DNA from: Azospirillum brasilense
GTDB taxonomy: Bacteria > Pseudomonadota > Alphaproteobacteria > Azospirillales > Azospirillaceae
Length of the DNA stretch: 64,000 nt
Direction: 5' to 3'
Assembly: GCF_005222205.1 (NCBI RefSeq)
Contig: NZ_CP032345.1
Coordinates: 623,001-687,000 of the forward strand
Shown here: positions 1 through 9,829 of the stretch, piece by piece
Layout of the letters: every line of letters starts with the position of its first letter
Position numbering within the stretch: position 1 is the stretch's first letter
Position numbers and translations under genes: made by a program
The notes under the pieces: generated by a model
The model's database searches: none
What the model saw: the letters and a program-made list of their open reading frames with translations, nothing else
What the model was told of the DNA's origin: nothing

Positions 1-260
1 TTCTTGCCGATTATGAGGCGAGCTTCTCCGCCTTCATGGCCGGCCAGCCGGAACCCTTCCGCGACTATCTGCGCAAGATCCGCTCGCATTACTGGCTTCT
101 CGGCTACTGCGTCTCCGCCTTGACCAGCGTGTCCCACCTGGACGCCCGCTGCATGAAGAACAACCCGCAACGCAAGCTCTACTTCGAAGCCACGCACAAG
201 CTGCTGCGCCAGTTCGAGGTGGCACTCGACCGCCGGCGTGAGCAGAAGGGCGCTTTTTAA
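1..260 (+). CDS. 3' end of an unknown protein (partial)
   Basis: The reading frame is open from the window edge (first full codon at base 3) to a TAA at 258-260 and encodes the last 86 residues of a protein. The tail is basic and helical-looking, rich in Arg, Lys, Leu and His, and ends RREQKGAF. An ATG at 36 lies in frame but has no ribosome binding site, so the gene probably starts upstream of the window. I recognise no domain. It is followed by aroC about 95 bases later on the same strand. Confidence 0.6.
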   Translation, partial: LADYEASFSAFMAGQPEPFRDYLRKIRSHYWLLGYCVSALTSVSHLDARCMKNNPQRKLYFEATHKLLRQFEVALDRRREQKGAF

Positions 261-355
261 GCCCCTCGCGCTTGACGCGCCGGCCGAAACGCCGCAAGAA
301 ACGCGCTCCACCGCACGTCGTGCGGACAGATCGTGTCGCATCGGGAGTCCTCGCC

Positions 356-1432
356 ATGGCCGGCAACAGCTTCGGAACGCTTTTCCGCTTCACCACCTGG
401 GGCGAAAGCCATGGGCCGGCGATCGGCGTGGTGGTGGACGGCTGCCCGTCGCTGCTCTCCCTGACCGAGGCGGACATCCAGCCCTGGCTCGACAAGCGCC
501 GCCCCGGCCAGTCGCGCTACACCACCCAGCGGCAGGAGCCGGATCAGGTCAAAATCCTCTCGGGCGTCTTCGAAGGCCAGACCACCGGCACGCCGCTCTC
601 GCTGATGATCGAGAACACCGACCAGCGCTCCAAGGACTACAGCGAGATCGCGTCCAAGTTCCGGCCCGGCCACGCCGACTACACCTATTGGAAGAAATAC
701 GGCATCCGCGATTACCGCGGCGGCGGGCGCTCCTCGGCGCGCGAGACGGCCTGCCGCGTGGCGGCGGGTGCGGTGGCGCGCAAGGTGCTGGGCGACGGCG
801 TGACCGTGCGTGGGGCGCTGGTGCAGATCGGCCCGCACAAGGTGGACCGCAGCCGCTGGGATTGGGAGGAGGTGGACAACAACCCCTTCTTCTGCCCCGA
901 CCCGCAGGCAGCCGCCGAATGGGCCGACTATCTGGACGGCATCCGCAAGAGCGGCTCGTCCATCGGCGCCGTGGTGGAGGTCGTGGCCTCCGGCCTGCCC
1001 GCCGGGCTCGGCGACCCGCTCTACGACAAGCTGGACGGCGATCTTGCCCGCGCCATGATGACGATCAACGCCGTGAAGGGCGTGGAGATCGGCAACGGCT
1101 TCGAGGCCGCCACCCTGACCGGTGAGCAGAACGCCGACGAGATGCGCGCCGGCCCCAACGGCGAGCCGGAGTTCCGCTCCAACTTGGCCGGCGGCATCCT
1201 CGGCGGCATCTCCACCGGGCAGGACGTCGTGGTGCGTTTCGCGGTGAAGCCGACCAGTTCCATCCTCACCCCGCGCCAGACGGTCGATCTGCAGGGCAAG
1301 GACACCGACATCCTGACCAAGGGCCGTCACGACCCTTGCGTCGGCATCCGGGCCGTCCCGGTCGGCGAGGCGATGATGGCCTGCGTGCTGGCCGACCATC
1401 TGCTGCGCCACCGCGCCTACGCGCGGGGCTGA
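356..1432 (+). CDS. aroC: chorismate synthase
   Basis: Seventh enzyme of the shikimate pathway: converts 5-enolpyruvylshikimate-3-phosphate to chorismate using reduced FMN, in the cytoplasm. The 358-residue protein has the family's N-terminal GESHGPAIG signature (His19), the RGGGRSSAR block in the middle and the C-terminal GRHDP motif, and is of normal length. ATG 356 is chosen because GGGAG lies eight bases upstream at 343-347 and homologues begin a few residues before FGTLFR; an in-frame ATG at 272 would add a basic 28-residue tail that does not look like the family. The next gene starts six bases after the stop, suggesting cotranscription. Confidence 0.96.
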   Translation: MAGNSFGTLFRFTTWGESHGPAIGVVVDGCPSLLSLTEADIQPWLDKRRPGQSRYTTQRQEPDQVKILSGVFEGQTTGTPLSLMIENTDQRSKDYSEIASKFRPGHADYTYWKKYGIRDYRGGGRSSARETACRVAAGAVARKVLGDGVTVRGALVQIGPHKVDRSRWDWEEVDNNPFFCPDPQAAAEWADYLDGIRKSGSSIGAVVEVVASGLPAGLGDPLYDKLDGDLARAMMTINAVKGVEIGNGFEAATLTGEQNADEMRAGPNGEPEFRSNLAGGILGGISTGQDVVVRFAVKPTSSILTPRQTVDLQGKDTDILTKGRHDPCVGIRAVPVGEAMMACVLADHLLRHRAYARG

Positions 1433-1437
1433 GGCCG

Positions 1438-2001
1438 ATGCGGGGACCGGGACGCAGGACGGGTGCGTGGCGTGGTGCCGTGATCGCGGGGGTTCTGCTG
1501 GTCGCCGCTCTCCCAGCCATCGCCCAATCCCCGGCCTACCGCGAGCATGCGGAGACCTTCAAGGACTGGCGCCTCTACTGCCAGATCTGGAGCGAGCCGC
1601 GCCGCGTCGAATGCGAGCTGCTGTCCCGCCCCGGCAGCGACCGGCGATCGCGCCTCGTCTGGCTGCGCTCCAGCGAGCGCTGGCTGGAAGGGATGCGCTT
1701 CCGGCTGGACGAGCAGACGATGGACCTGTCGAAGATCGTCCGCGTCTGGGTGGACCGGGCGCTGTTCCGCCCCGAATACCCGTGCGAGCGCTTCGAGTGG
1801 GAGACCAACACCTGCGCGGTGGGCGATCCGGAGACCAACGCCAAGCTGGTCGAACGCCTGACTCCCGGCAAGGAGGTCTCCGCCGTCGGCTCCGCCCCGG
1901 CGGGCGGCAAGGCCGAGGTGCGCTTCTCCCTGACCGGCTTCAAGCCGGCGCTGGAGCGCATGGAGGAGATCCGCCGCGAGGCGGGAATCCGCTGGAAATA
2001 G
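1438..2001 (+). CDS. secreted IalB-like protein
   Basis: A 187-residue exported protein. An N-terminal signal peptide (basic start, hydrophobic stretch around residues 14-28, cleavage likely after AIAQ) is followed by the pattern FKDWRLYC...CELLSR, which resembles the invasion-associated locus B (IalB) domain of alphaproteobacterial periplasmic proteins. Four cysteines in the mature part could form two disulfides. Its molecular function is unknown even in better-studied relatives. It starts six bases after aroC, so it is probably read through from that promoter, and it ends nine bases from the convergent response regulator. Confidence 0.72.
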   Translation: MRGPGRRTGAWRGAVIAGVLLVAALPAIAQSPAYREHAETFKDWRLYCQIWSEPRRVECELLSRPGSDRRSRLVWLRSSERWLEGMRFRLDEQTMDLSKIVRVWVDRALFRPEYPCERFEWETNTCAVGDPETNAKLVERLTPGKEVSAVGSAPAGGKAEVRFSLTGFKPALERMEEIRREAGIRWK

Positions 2002-2010
2002 CGGCGGCGC

Positions 2011-3105
2011 TCAGGCCGGATCGCCCTCGCTCTCCGGCTTGGCGTACTTCTTCTTGGCGCGGTCCAGCGAGGCGAGAAGCTGCTGGCCGGTCGCTCCGCC
2101 GTCACCGCTGATCCGTCCGGCCATCACCGCCTTGATGGCGTCCACATGGGCCTTCAGCAGCAGGCGCTCGTTGCCGGTGACGGCGGGAAAGCCGCCCAGC
2201 GTCGCCTCGTAGAGCGACTTGGCGATCCGGGTGATCAGCGGGTAGCCGAAGATCCCGCCCTGCCCGCGCATCTCGTGGGCGGAGCGGTTGATCTGCGCCA
2301 TCAGCGCCGGCACCGCGATGGCGTCCGCGCCCAGCCGGTCGACGCGGCGGGCCAGTTCGTCCACCTCCCCGGCGATCCAGGTCGCGTAGTCGCCGGCCCG
2401 GTTCTGGATCTCCGCCTCCGCCGCCGCCAGCACCTCGTCGGGCAGGCTCGGCACGGGCTCCTTCGGCGCGATGCCCATCTTGGCGCCCAGCCGGTTGGGC
2501 AGATCGAAATGCACGACGGGGAAGCGGTCGATGCCCGCCGCCTTTGATTTGCTGTGCACCACCAGGACTTCAGCGGGTCCGGTCATCCGGCAGTCCATGG
2601 CCACGGGCCGTTGCGTCCGCCGCCGGTCCGGCCCGAAATAGCCCTTGGCGAGCACGAAGCGCCGCGGTCGGGCGATGGCGGCCAGCAGGCGGCTGGCGAT
2701 GATGGCGGCGGAAAAGGGCTTGGCGATGAAGTCGGTGGCGCCCAGGTCGCGCGCCTGCTCCACATACTGGCGATCGGCGGCGCCGGACAGGATCAGCACG
2801 GGCAGGAAGCGGTCCGGCGACCGCGGGCTGAAGCGCAGCCACCGCAGCAGCGTCAGCCCGTCCACCTCCGGCATCACCAGATCGGTGATGATCACGTCCA
2901 CCGGTGCCGTGCCGGGCGGCAGGGCGGCCCGCCGCTCCTCAAGGAAGCGGATGGCCTCCGCCCCGCCGGGCTCGGCGTGCACCGCGCCGACCCCGATGGT
3001 GCGCAGCGTGGCGGTCAGCACGTTGCGGATGAAGGCGCTGTCCTCGACCACCAGAACCGAAAGGAGGCCCAGCCTGGGCGCGCCCCTGCCGCCCGGATCG
3101 TTCAT
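2011..3105 (-). CDS. response regulator with degenerate Hpt-like C-terminus
   Basis: A 364-residue two-domain signalling protein. Residues 15-140 form a CheY-like receiver with acidic residues ED at 21-22, phosphoacceptor Asp75 in ITDLVMPE, and Lys129 in FIAKPF. A linker follows, then a helical C-terminal region (about 225-350) with HEMRGQGGIFGYP, which resembles a histidine phosphotransfer (Hpt) motif with His277 but carries Arg where Hpt proteins usually have Lys. There is no DNA-binding or GGDEF domain, so the output is probably protein-protein or phosphorelay. Start ATG 3105 is chosen because translation upstream gives non-receiver sequence. No kinase is adjacent; the partner is unknown. 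Confidence 0.82.
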   Translation of the reverse strand: MNDPGGRGAPRLGLLSVLVVEDSAFIRNVLTATLRTIGVGAVHAEPGGAEAIRFLEERRAALPPGTAPVDVIITDLVMPEVDGLTLLRWLRFSPRSPDRFLPVLILSGAADRQYVEQARDLGATDFIAKPFSAAIIASRLLAAIARPRRFVLAKGYFGPDRRRTQRPVAMDCRMTGPAEVLVVHSKSKAAGIDRFPVVHFDLPNRLGAKMGIAPKEPVPSLPDEVLAAAEAEIQNRAGDYATWIAGEVDELARRVDRLGADAIAVPALMAQINRSAHEMRGQGGIFGYPLITRIAKSLYEATLGGFPAVTGNERLLLKAHVDAIKAVMAGRISGDGGATGQQLLASLDRAKKKYAKPESEGDPA

Positions 3106-3320
3106 TGCCGGAACCACTGCGTTGCAACGGGACAAGTCTTCGCATGGGCGACGGTCCTTGGCGAGACACAACTTGGGAAAGGCTGGGTTGCAACTCCCCG
3201 GCGAGGCGCCATACCGCCTGACCGGAGGTGGGGCTTTGCGAAGCGCCGCTACCCGGCTACCCTGTCGGCCAAAACAGCACCGACCGCAACGAACCGAACA
3301 CGCCGGAGGAGACCACCGCG

Positions 3321-3893
3321 ATGCCCCAGCCCGATCACGTCATGGCCCTGCCCATTCCTGAGACGCCCGACCTCGACCCGGACATGGCCGCCCTCTTCGC
3401 CAAGTGCGAGGAGAAGCTGGGCTTCGTCCCCAACGTGCTGCGCGCCTACAGCCTGCGCCCGAAGAAGCTGCGCACCTTTGCCCAGCTCTACAACGAGCTG
3501 ATGGTCGGCGAGAGCGGCCTGTCAAAGCTGGAGCGCGAGATGATCGCCGTGGTCGTGTCCTCGGCCAACCATTGCTACTACTGCCTCGTCGCCCACGGGC
3601 AGGCGGTGCGCAAGCTGTCTGGCGATCCGGAACTGGGCGAGATGCTCGCCTTCAACTACCGCGCCGCCAAGCTGGAGCCGCGTCAACGCGCCATGCTCGA
3701 TTTCGCGTGGAAGCTGACCAAGGAGCCCTGGACCATGGGCGAACCGGACCGGCAGGCGCTGCGCGACGCCGGCTTCGGCGAGGAGGAGATCTTCGACATC
3801 GCCGACACCGCCGGCTTCTACAACATGTCGAACCGCGTCGCCTCGGCGGTGGACATGCTGCCGAACCACGACTACCACAAGCTGGACCGCTAA
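3321..3893 (+). CDS. peroxidase-related enzyme, AhpD-like
   Basis: A 190-residue all-helical protein of the carboxymuconolactone decarboxylase/AhpD superfamily. The active-site motif SSANHCYYCLVAH holds the redox pair Cys85 and Cys88 and His92, as in the uncharacterised peroxidase-related subfamily. It is expected to reduce peroxides using a thiol relay in the cytoplasm; its electron donor cannot be told from sequence. ATG 3321 is preceded by GGAGGA at 3305-3310. The stop codon lies inside a run of 15-bp tandem repeats. sppA follows on the same strand after 72 bases. Confidence 0.88.
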   Translation: MPQPDHVMALPIPETPDLDPDMAALFAKCEEKLGFVPNVLRAYSLRPKKLRTFAQLYNELMVGESGLSKLEREMIAVVVSSANHCYYCLVAHGQAVRKLSGDPELGEMLAFNYRAAKLEPRQRAMLDFAWKLTKEPWTMGEPDRQALRDAGFGEEEIFDIADTAGFYNMSNRVASAVDMLPNHDYHKLDR

Positions 3894-3936
3894 ACGCTGG
3901 GCCGATAAACGCTGGACCGCCAAACGCTGGACCGCT
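3882..3936 (+). repeat. 15-bp tandem repeat over the stop codon of the peroxidase-related gene
   Basis: Three full and one partial copy of CTGGACCGCTAAACG (3882-3896, 3897-3911, 3912-3926, 3927-3936) with one to three mismatches. The first copy contains the last three sense codons and the TAA stop; the second copy repeats the TAA in frame, and the third has CAA instead. This looks like slippage or unequal duplication of the gene end. Confidence 0.9.
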
Positions 3937-3965
3937 GTCGCCGCGCAACCACCGGAGCCCCCCGG

Positions 3966-5717
3966 ATGCTGAGGTTCTTTGTCCGCCTGTTCGCCCTCAT
4001 CGGCTTCCTCGTGGTGGCCGCCGTGGTCACCGGAGTCGTCCTGGCGGTCCGGCACGAGCCCTCCCTGCCCGACACCGTGGTGCTGGAGCTGGACCTCCGC
4101 GACCCGCTGGCGGAGGGCAGCGTCGACCGGCTGGGCAGCGTCCTCGGCCACGAGACGACCTTCCAGGAGGTGCTCGACGCGCTGGAGCGGGGGCGCACCG
4201 ACCCGCGGGTGAAGGGCGTGCTCGCCCGCTTCGGCGGCGACGGCGCCAGCTTCGCCCAGGTGCAGGAGCTGCGGGCGGCGGTGGAGCGGTTCCGCGCGTC
4301 GGGCCGCTTCGCCATCGCCTTCGCCGAATCCTACGGCGACACCGGGGCGGGCAACCGCTCCTACCTGCTGGCCAGCGCCTTCGACGAGGTGTGGATGCAG
4401 CCACTGGGCCTGCTCGGCCTGACCGGCCTGTCCGCCCAGATCCCCTTCGCCCGCGGCGCGCTGGACAAGCTGGACATCCAGCCGCAGGTCCTCCAGCGCG
4501 AGGAGTACAAGAGCCTCGCCGACAGCGTCATGCGGACGGACTTCACGCCCGCCCACCGCGAGATGATGGAATCGCTGCTCGGCGACCTGACCAACCAGAT
4601 CGTCGACGGGGTGGCGGTGAGCCGCCGCCTCCCTCCCGCCGCCGTCAAGGCGGCGATGGACCGCGCGCCCCTGATCGACCGCGAGGCGGTGGACGCCAAG
4701 CTGGTCGACCGGCTGGGCTACGCCGACGAGGCGCGGGAGGAGGCGCTGCGCCGCGCCGGCGCCGCGCCCGGCGCCGACACCATGGAAGCCGCGGACTATC
4801 TGGGCGTCGCCGGCCCGCCCAACCGCAGCGGCCCGACGATCGCCTTGATCCACGCCACCGGCACCATCACCGGCGGGGACAGCGGGAAGCCCGGCCTGGG
4901 CGAGGTCACCGCCGGCTCGGAGACGATCGTGTCGGCCATCGAGGACGCGGTGGACGATCCCGACGTCAAGGCGATCCTGTTTCGCATCGACAGCGGCGGC
5001 GGCAGCGTGACGGCGTCCGAAACGATCCGCCGCGCCCTGGTCAAGGCCCGCCAGTCGGGCAAGCCGGTGATCGCCACCATGGGCGGGACGGCGGCGTCCG
5101 GCGGCTATTGGATCGCGCTGGCCGCCGACCGCATCGTCGCCTCCCCCGCCACCGTGACCGGCTCCATCGGCGTGGTCGCCGGCAAGATGTCGGTGGCCGG
5201 CCTGTCGGAACGGCTGGGCGTGCATTGGGGCGTTCTCGACACCGCGCCCAACGCCGGCCTGTGGTCGCCCTTCCGCCCCTTCGGTCCCGCCGGGGAGGAA
5301 CGGCTGAACGCCATCATCGACAGCAGCTATTCCACCTTCCTGTCCCGCGTGGCGGAGGCGCGGCATCTCACCCCCGAGCAGGCGCGGGACGCCGCCAAGG
5401 GCCGCGTGTGGACCGGCGCCCAGGCCAAGAACCTCGGGCTGATCGACGAGCTGGGCGGAGTCTCAACCGCGCTGACGCTCGCCAAGCAGGCGGCGAAGCT
5501 GGGGCCGGACGACGCGGTCACCGTGACCGGCTACCCCCGGCCGAAGCCGTTGCTCCGGGAAATCCTCGACCTCGCCTCGGGCAAGGGCGATCTGGTGGAG
5601 GCCGCGGCGGTGCTGGCCGGGTTGCGGCCGGCGCTGGCCGAACTCGCCCCGCTGGTCAAGGCGGCCCGCAGCGGTGCGGTGGAAGCGCGCATGCCGCCGC
5701 TGGGACTCGAGCGGTAG
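3966..5717 (+). CDS. sppA: signal peptide peptidase SppA, 67K type
   Basis: A 583-residue membrane-anchored serine protease that degrades cleaved signal peptides. Residues 4-28 form one N-terminal transmembrane segment; two tandem ClpP/crotonase-like S49 domains follow. In the long SppA family the catalytic Lys comes from the first domain and the Ser from the second: here Lys182 in EEYKSLAD and Ser378 in GTAASGGYW, both in place. The start has CCGGAG upstream. A strong hairpin lies just after the stop. Confidence 0.94.
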   Translation: MLRFFVRLFALIGFLVVAAVVTGVVLAVRHEPSLPDTVVLELDLRDPLAEGSVDRLGSVLGHETTFQEVLDALERGRTDPRVKGVLARFGGDGASFAQVQELRAAVERFRASGRFAIAFAESYGDTGAGNRSYLLASAFDEVWMQPLGLLGLTGLSAQIPFARGALDKLDIQPQVLQREEYKSLADSVMRTDFTPAHREMMESLLGDLTNQIVDGVAVSRRLPPAAVKAAMDRAPLIDREAVDAKLVDRLGYADEAREEALRRAGAAPGADTMEAADYLGVAGPPNRSGPTIALIHATGTITGGDSGKPGLGEVTAGSETIVSAIEDAVDDPDVKAILFRIDSGGGSVTASETIRRALVKARQSGKPVIATMGGTAASGGYWIALAADRIVASPATVTGSIGVVAGKMSVAGLSERLGVHWGVLDTAPNAGLWSPFRPFGPAGEERLNAIIDSSYSTFLSRVAEARHLTPEQARDAAKGRVWTGAQAKNLGLIDELGGVSTALTLAKQAAKLGPDDAVTVTGYPRPKPLLREILDLASGKGDLVEAAAVLAGLRPALAELAPLVKAARSGAVEARMPPLGLER

Positions 5718-5735
5718 GATTCTCGGATAAAATTC

Positions 5736-5760
5736 AGGCCGGCGGGAAAACCGCCGGCCT
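5736..5760. terminator. hairpin between sppA and the small gene, possibly bidirectional
   Basis: Perfect 10-bp stem AGGCCGGCGG / CCGCCGGCCT with a GAAAA loop, 19 bases after the sppA stop. The plus side has no U-run after it; on the minus side a TTTT follows four bases after the stem. It could end sppA transcription, the convergent small gene, or both. Confidence 0.6.
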
Positions 5761-5815
5761 GCAGAAGAGTGGCTGCGTCGCGTCGTGACGAAGGCGCCTC
5801 GTCAAAAGGGCGTCA

Positions 5816-6061
5816 TCAATGGCGCGTCGCATGCCCCGCCGAACAGAGCATCATCAGCGGACCGGCGCTGGTCCGATTCTCACTTTCCAAGTAACTCTGA
5901 AATCCCGGTGAGCAGACCAACCGCGCAATTTCGTCTTTCGAAAAGACCGGCAGGAAGGGATTGTTCGACAGCTCCTCGTAAGCAGCCCTGGCCACTACTC
6001 TCAGGTTAAGCGGAATCGCCGTGATATATCGGTCGAGAGCACATTCGTCCTCGCGCTCCAT
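5816..6061 (-). CDS. small protein of unknown function
   Basis: An 81-residue protein starting MEREDECALDRY. I do not recognise it. Support for reality: a perfect AAGGAG (6070-6075 on the plus strand as CTCCTT) stands eight bases before ATG 6061, better than at most genes here. A GTG three codons upstream would collide with that site. The protein is mixed alpha-helical with no membrane segment or signal peptide; two Cys occur near each end. It lies in a visibly AT-richer stretch unlike its neighbours and converges on sppA. Possibly a recently acquired or lineage-specific gene. Confidence 0.6.
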   Translation of the reverse strand: MEREDECALDRYITAIPLNLRVVARAAYEELSNNPFLPVFSKDEIARLVCSPGFQSYLESENRTSAGPLMMLCSAGHATRH

Positions 6062-6706
6062 CTGGCGCACTCCTTTCCTACGTTTCTCATGATTAGTGGC
6101 TACGGATTAAAGATTGCGCAAAGCGCCAATCGCGTAAAGCGACATAAGCGAACGAGGCAACAGATCCTGCACAGTGTTGTGCCCGCATCACATCATACTT
6201 TCTGGGTAAGCTGTGCGCTGGTGGCAAATCCCATCGATTTTTATCTTTTATCGCCGTCACGAAACCCGGATTTCGGAAAGAGGATCGAGACACCGCGGCA
6301 CAATGAATTCACGCAGTCGATGCCGGGGCAGTCTGAGGGAATGAATATGGAAAATTACAACACATTCGAAAGTCTCAGTTTTCCGATCCCAGGAAACCGA
6401 ATTCGGGCTTTGCCAAGTGCATTTTCAAAAATCCATTGGTCATATGCGAAACGTTAAAGACGACGTGAAGCCCGCCTTATGCTTGATCTTTGGAATGCCG
6501 GCACCATGCGGACCTTCAAGGGGCGGATTGTCCGGATTGACTGGCAGGAAAGCTTCCTATATAGCCGCTAGACCCTCCACCGTTTCAAAGCTGCCGGCGC
6601 GTACGGAAAAGGAAAGGCGCCGCGCAAAGGGAGGGTTTGAATGTCACGGTGCGGCGGCAAATAATTCAATAGACCGTCCCTTACTCCCGCAGACCCGAAG
6701 TGCTCC
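6062..6706. other. AT-richer intergenic region
   Basis: About 640 bases without a gene I would defend. Base composition is clearly lower in GC than the flanks, with several A/T runs (for example around 6237-6252). A 36-codon ORF at 6347-6457 with GAGGGA six bases before its ATG is possible but has no other support. The right part carries the probable promoter of the downstream signalling operon. Confidence 0.6.
6537..6565 (+). promoter_or_regulatory. sigma70-type promoter for the cheB-cheR/kinase operon
   Basis: TTGACT at 6537-6542, a 17-base spacer, and TATAGC at 6560-6565. It would start transcription near 6572 and leave a leader of about 135 bases before the GTG at 6707. Prediction from consensus match only. 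Confidence 0.5.
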
Positions 6707-9700
6707 GTGGAACCAGAAGACAACGATCAGCCCATCACCGACGCCCCCACGCCAACCGACGAGGCTGAGGACACGGTTTCCGTCTATGGCCCCTATCCGG
6801 AGGGCCGGGATCGGGTCTGCTGCATCGTCGGCATCGGCGCGTCGGCCGGCGGGCTGGAGGCGCTCCAGCGCTTCTTCGACAATGTGCCGGGGGAGAGCGA
6901 CCTCGCCTATGTGGTGGTCCAGCATCTGTCGCCGGTCCACAAGAGCCTGATGGTCGATCTGCTGGCCAAGCACACCGCCATGTCGGTGGTGCAGGCCGCC
7001 GACGGCATGGCGGTCGAGCGCAACACCGTTTATCTGCTGCCCCCCGCCAAGCACCTGTCGATCGAGGACGGGCGGCTGATCCTGACCGCCAAGGACACCG
7101 CCGGGGGCATGAGCCTGCCCATCGACATCTTCTTCACCGCTCTCGCCAAGGACCAGGGGCCGCGGGCGCTGGGCGTGGTGCTGTCCGGCACCGGATCGGA
7201 CGGCACACGCGGCCTGCTGGCCATCAAGGCCGCGGGCGGCTTCGCCGCGGCGCAGGACCCCGAATCGGCGCAGTTCGACGGCATGCCGCGCAGCGCGATC
7301 GCCACCGGGCAGGTGGACGCCGTGAAGACGGCGGACCAGCTGCCGGGCTGTCTGATCGAACACGCCCGCCGGGTGCTGTCGCGCAACCTGCCCGCCCCGG
7401 CCCGACAGCAGGACCGCGACAACGATCCCCTGGCGCAGATCGTGGCGGCCATCCGCTCGGTCACCGGAGTCGACTTCTCGCATTACAAGCTGGCGACCCT
7501 GCTGCGCCGGATCGAACGGCGGATGCACACCGCCGGCCTCGACTCGATGAGCGATTACGCCGCCCTGCTCCGCCGCAACAGCGCCGAGACGGTCAGCCTC
7601 TACAAGGAGATGCTGATCGGCGTCACCCGATTCTTCCGCGACGAGGGCGCCTTCGCCTCGCTGGCCGACAAGGTGATCCCCACGCTGCTGGCCAAGCGCA
7701 GCACCACCGACATGGTGCGGGTGTGGGTCTGCGGCTGCGCGACCGGCGAGGAGGCCTATTCCATCGCCATCCTGTTCGCCGAGGCGCAGGAACGGATGGG
7801 GAGGTCCTTCGACGTCAAGATCTTCGCCACTGACATCGACCAGGACAGCATCGAGATCGCCAGCCTGGGCGAATACCCGCGCTCCATCGCGGAGGACGTG
7901 TCGCACGAGCGGCTGAGCCGCTACTTCATCGCCCGCGGCGACCATTATCTGGTGTCGCGCGACATCCGCCGCATGGTGGTCTTCGCCGCCCACAACATCA
8001 TGCGCGATCCGCCCTTCACCAAGATCGATCTGGTGAGCTGCCGGAACCTGCTGATCTACATGGACTCGCCGCTCCAGCGGAAGGTGCTCAGCCTGTTCCA
8101 GTACGCGCTGCGGCAGAGCGGCTTCCTGTTCCTCGGCACCAGCGAGACGCTGGGCGACCTGTCGGCGGAGTTCCACGTCCTGGACAGCCGGAACAAGCTG
8201 TTCCAGAGCCTGCGCACCGGATCGCACCGGCTGTCGCGGCTGCTCGTCCCCACGGTCGCCGCCCCGGTGCACCGCCACGGCGACGAGACCTTGTCGCAGG
8301 CGCAGGAGGAAGGGGCCGCCATCGACGAGGCGATCTCGACCCTGATGCGGGCCTATGTGCCGCCCAGCCTGCTGGTCAACGAGCAGATGAACATCATGCA
8401 CGTGTTCGGCGAGGCGTCGGCGATCCTGAAGGTGCCGCCGGGCGAGGCCACGCTGAACGCGCTGAAATTGCTGCCCTCCTCGGTCTCCATGGTCGTTGGG
8501 ACCGCGCTGACGCGGGCCTTCCGCTCCGGCGAGGAGTTCGCCCTGTCCAACATCCCGGTGAAGGACCGCGAGGGGCTTCCCGCCGTCAGCCTGCGCGTGA
8601 AGCCCTTCGTCGCCCGCAAGACCGGCCGGCGCTTCGCGCTGATCGTGCTCGACCCCAGCGCCCCGGCGCTGGCCCTGCCGGACAGCGACTTCGACTTCGA
8701 CACCGACACCGCGGAGCGCATCCGCGGGCTGGAGCAGGAGCTTGTGTCGCGCGGCGAGAACCTCCAGGCCACCATCGAGGAACTGGAGACCGCCAACGAG
8801 GAGCTGCAGGCGACCAACGAGGAGCTTCTCGCCTCCAACGAGGAATTGCAGAGCACCAACGAGGAGCTGCAGTCCGTCAATGAGGAGCTGTATTCCGTCA
8901 ACGCCGAGTATCAGGCGAAGGTGGAGGAGCTGACGGAGGTCACCAACGACCTGGACAACCTGCTGCGCTCGACCGAGATCGGCACGGTCTTCCTGGACGC
9001 CGGCATGGTGATCCGGCGCTTCACCCCGGCGGCGGCGCGCTTCATCAACATCATCCCGCGCGACGTCGGGCGGTCGATCTCGCACCTGTCCACCAACATC
9101 GACTATCCGGATTTCCTCAAGGACATCGAGCGGGTGTTCCATGACCACAACCCGGTGGAACGCCATGTCCCGGTGCGCGGAGACCGCTGGATCCAGACGC
9201 GCATCCTTCCCTACCTGACCGAGAAGAACCAGGTGGCCGGGGTGGTCGTCACCTTCGTGGACGTCACCGCCGCCAAGGCGGCGGAGCACCAGCTCCAGAC
9301 GGTGCTGGACAGCCTGCCGGAGCATGTGGCGGTCATCGATTCCGAAGGCGCCATCACCATGGTCAATCACGCCTGGCGCACGTTTGGCGAGAAGAACGGC
9401 GCCCCGGCGCTGGACCGCTGCGGACCGGGAACCAATTATCTGGATGTCTGCAACGCCGAGGAAGGAACCGAAGGCGAAGACATCGCCCGTGCCGTGAACG
9501 ACGGGCTGCGCCGGATCCTGTCCGGCGACATCGAGCAGTTCACCATCGAATACCCTTGTCATTCGGACGAGGAGGAGCGCTGGTTCATGATGCACGCCTG
9601 CCGTCTGGCCGGATTGTCAGGGGGAGCGGTGGTCAGCCACATCGACATCACCAACCGCAAACTGATGGAACTGCGGGCAAGCGGACGGTTGAACGGCCAA

Positions 9701-9829
9701 CGCAGGCAGGGCGTCCCTACCGTCAAGGAACCGGTGGCCAAGGACCCGGTGGCCAAGGAACCGGTGGCCAAGGCCCCGGCGACTAAGGAACCGGCGACTA
9801 AGGACCCGGCGGCCGGAGACGCGGCGTGA
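6707..9829 (+). CDS. CheB-CheR fusion with coiled coil and PAS domains
   Basis: A 1040-residue chemotaxis-type sensor. Order: CheB methylesterase domain without a receiver (about 38-225; catalytic Ser46 in GIGASAGG, His73 in VVQHLSP, Asp165 in GTGSDG), CheR methyltransferase (about 240-500; [15 protein letters not shown]-binding motif), a coiled coil of repeated NEELQ-type heptads (about 670-750), then two PAS-like segments (about 750-990). The tail has six 5-residue repeats of the KEPVA type. The start is GTG 6707 with a weak ribosome binding site. The stop overlaps the next gene's GTG, so the two are translationally coupled. Fusions like this usually act with a partner kinase rather than in flagellar chemotaxis; the signal is unknown. 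Confidence 0.93.
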   Translation: MEPEDNDQPITDAPTPTDEAEDTVSVYGPYPEGRDRVCCIVGIGASAGGLEALQRFFDNVPGESDLAYVVVQHLSPVHKSLMVDLLAKHTAMSVVQAADGMAVERNTVYLLPPAKHLSIEDGRLILTAKDTAGGMSLPIDIFFTALAKDQGPRALGVVLSGTGSDGTRGLLAIKAAGGFAAAQDPESAQFDGMPRSAIATGQVDAVKTADQLPGCLIEHARRVLSRNLPAPARQQDRDNDPLAQIVAAIRSVTGVDFSHYKLATLLRRIERRMHTAGLDSMSDYAALLRRNSAETVSLYKEMLIGVTRFFRDEGAFASLADKVIPTLLAKRSTTDMVRVWVCGCATGEEAYSIAILFAEAQERMGRSFDVKIFATDIDQDSIEIASLGEYPRSIAEDVSHERLSRYFIARGDHYLVSRDIRRMVVFAAHNIMRDPPFTKIDLVSCRNLLIYMDSPLQRKVLSLFQYALRQSGFLFLGTSETLGDLSAEFHVLDSRNKLFQSLRTGSHRLSRLLVPTVAAPVHRHGDETLSQAQEEGAAIDEAISTLMRAYVPPSLLVNEQMNIMHVFGEASAILKVPPGEATLNALKLLPSSVSMVVGTALTRAFRSGEEFALSNIPVKDREGLPAVSLRVKPFVARKTGRRFALIVLDPSAPALALPDSDFDFDTDTAERIRGLEQELVSRGENLQATIEELETANEELQATNEELLASNEELQSTNEELQSVNEELYSVNAEYQAKVEELTEVTNDLDNLLRSTEIGTVFLDAGMVIRRFTPAAARFINIIPRDVGRSISHLSTNIDYPDFLKDIERVFHDHNPVERHVPVRGDRWIQTRILPYLTEKNQVAGVVVTFVDVTAAKAAEHQLQTVLDSLPEHVAVIDSEGAITMVNHAWRTFGEKNGAPALDRCGPGTNYLDVCNAEEGTEGEDIARAVNDGLRRILSGDIEQFTIEYPCHSDEEERWFMMHACRLAGLSGGAVVSHIDITNRKLMELRASGRLNGQRRQGVPTVKEPVAKDPVAKEPVAKAPATKEPATKDPAAGDAA
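9725..9814 (+). repeat. six tandem 15-bp repeats coding KEPVA-like pentapeptides
   Basis: Units begin AAGGAACCGGTGGCC at 9725, 9740, 9755, 9770, 9785 and 9800. They keep the reading frame and encode a Lys/Pro/Ala-rich, probably disordered and charged C-terminal tail of the CheB-CheR protein. Copies vary at a few positions, mainly A/C at base 6 and the last four bases. Confidence 0.95.

Noticed and set aside
6347-6457. 36-codon ORF with a possible ribosome binding site in the AT-rich island
   Set aside because: Only short length and a GAGGGA support it; no family, and it lies in a region where random ORFs are expected.
6644-9595. 983-codon open frame antisense to the CheB-CheR gene
   Set aside because: The translation is low-complexity (Gly, Arg, His, Gln, Val rich) with no domain, as expected opposite a high-GC gene.
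9725-9814. CRISPR-like array
   Set aside because: Direct 15-bp repeats without spacers that encode protein; no cas genes.
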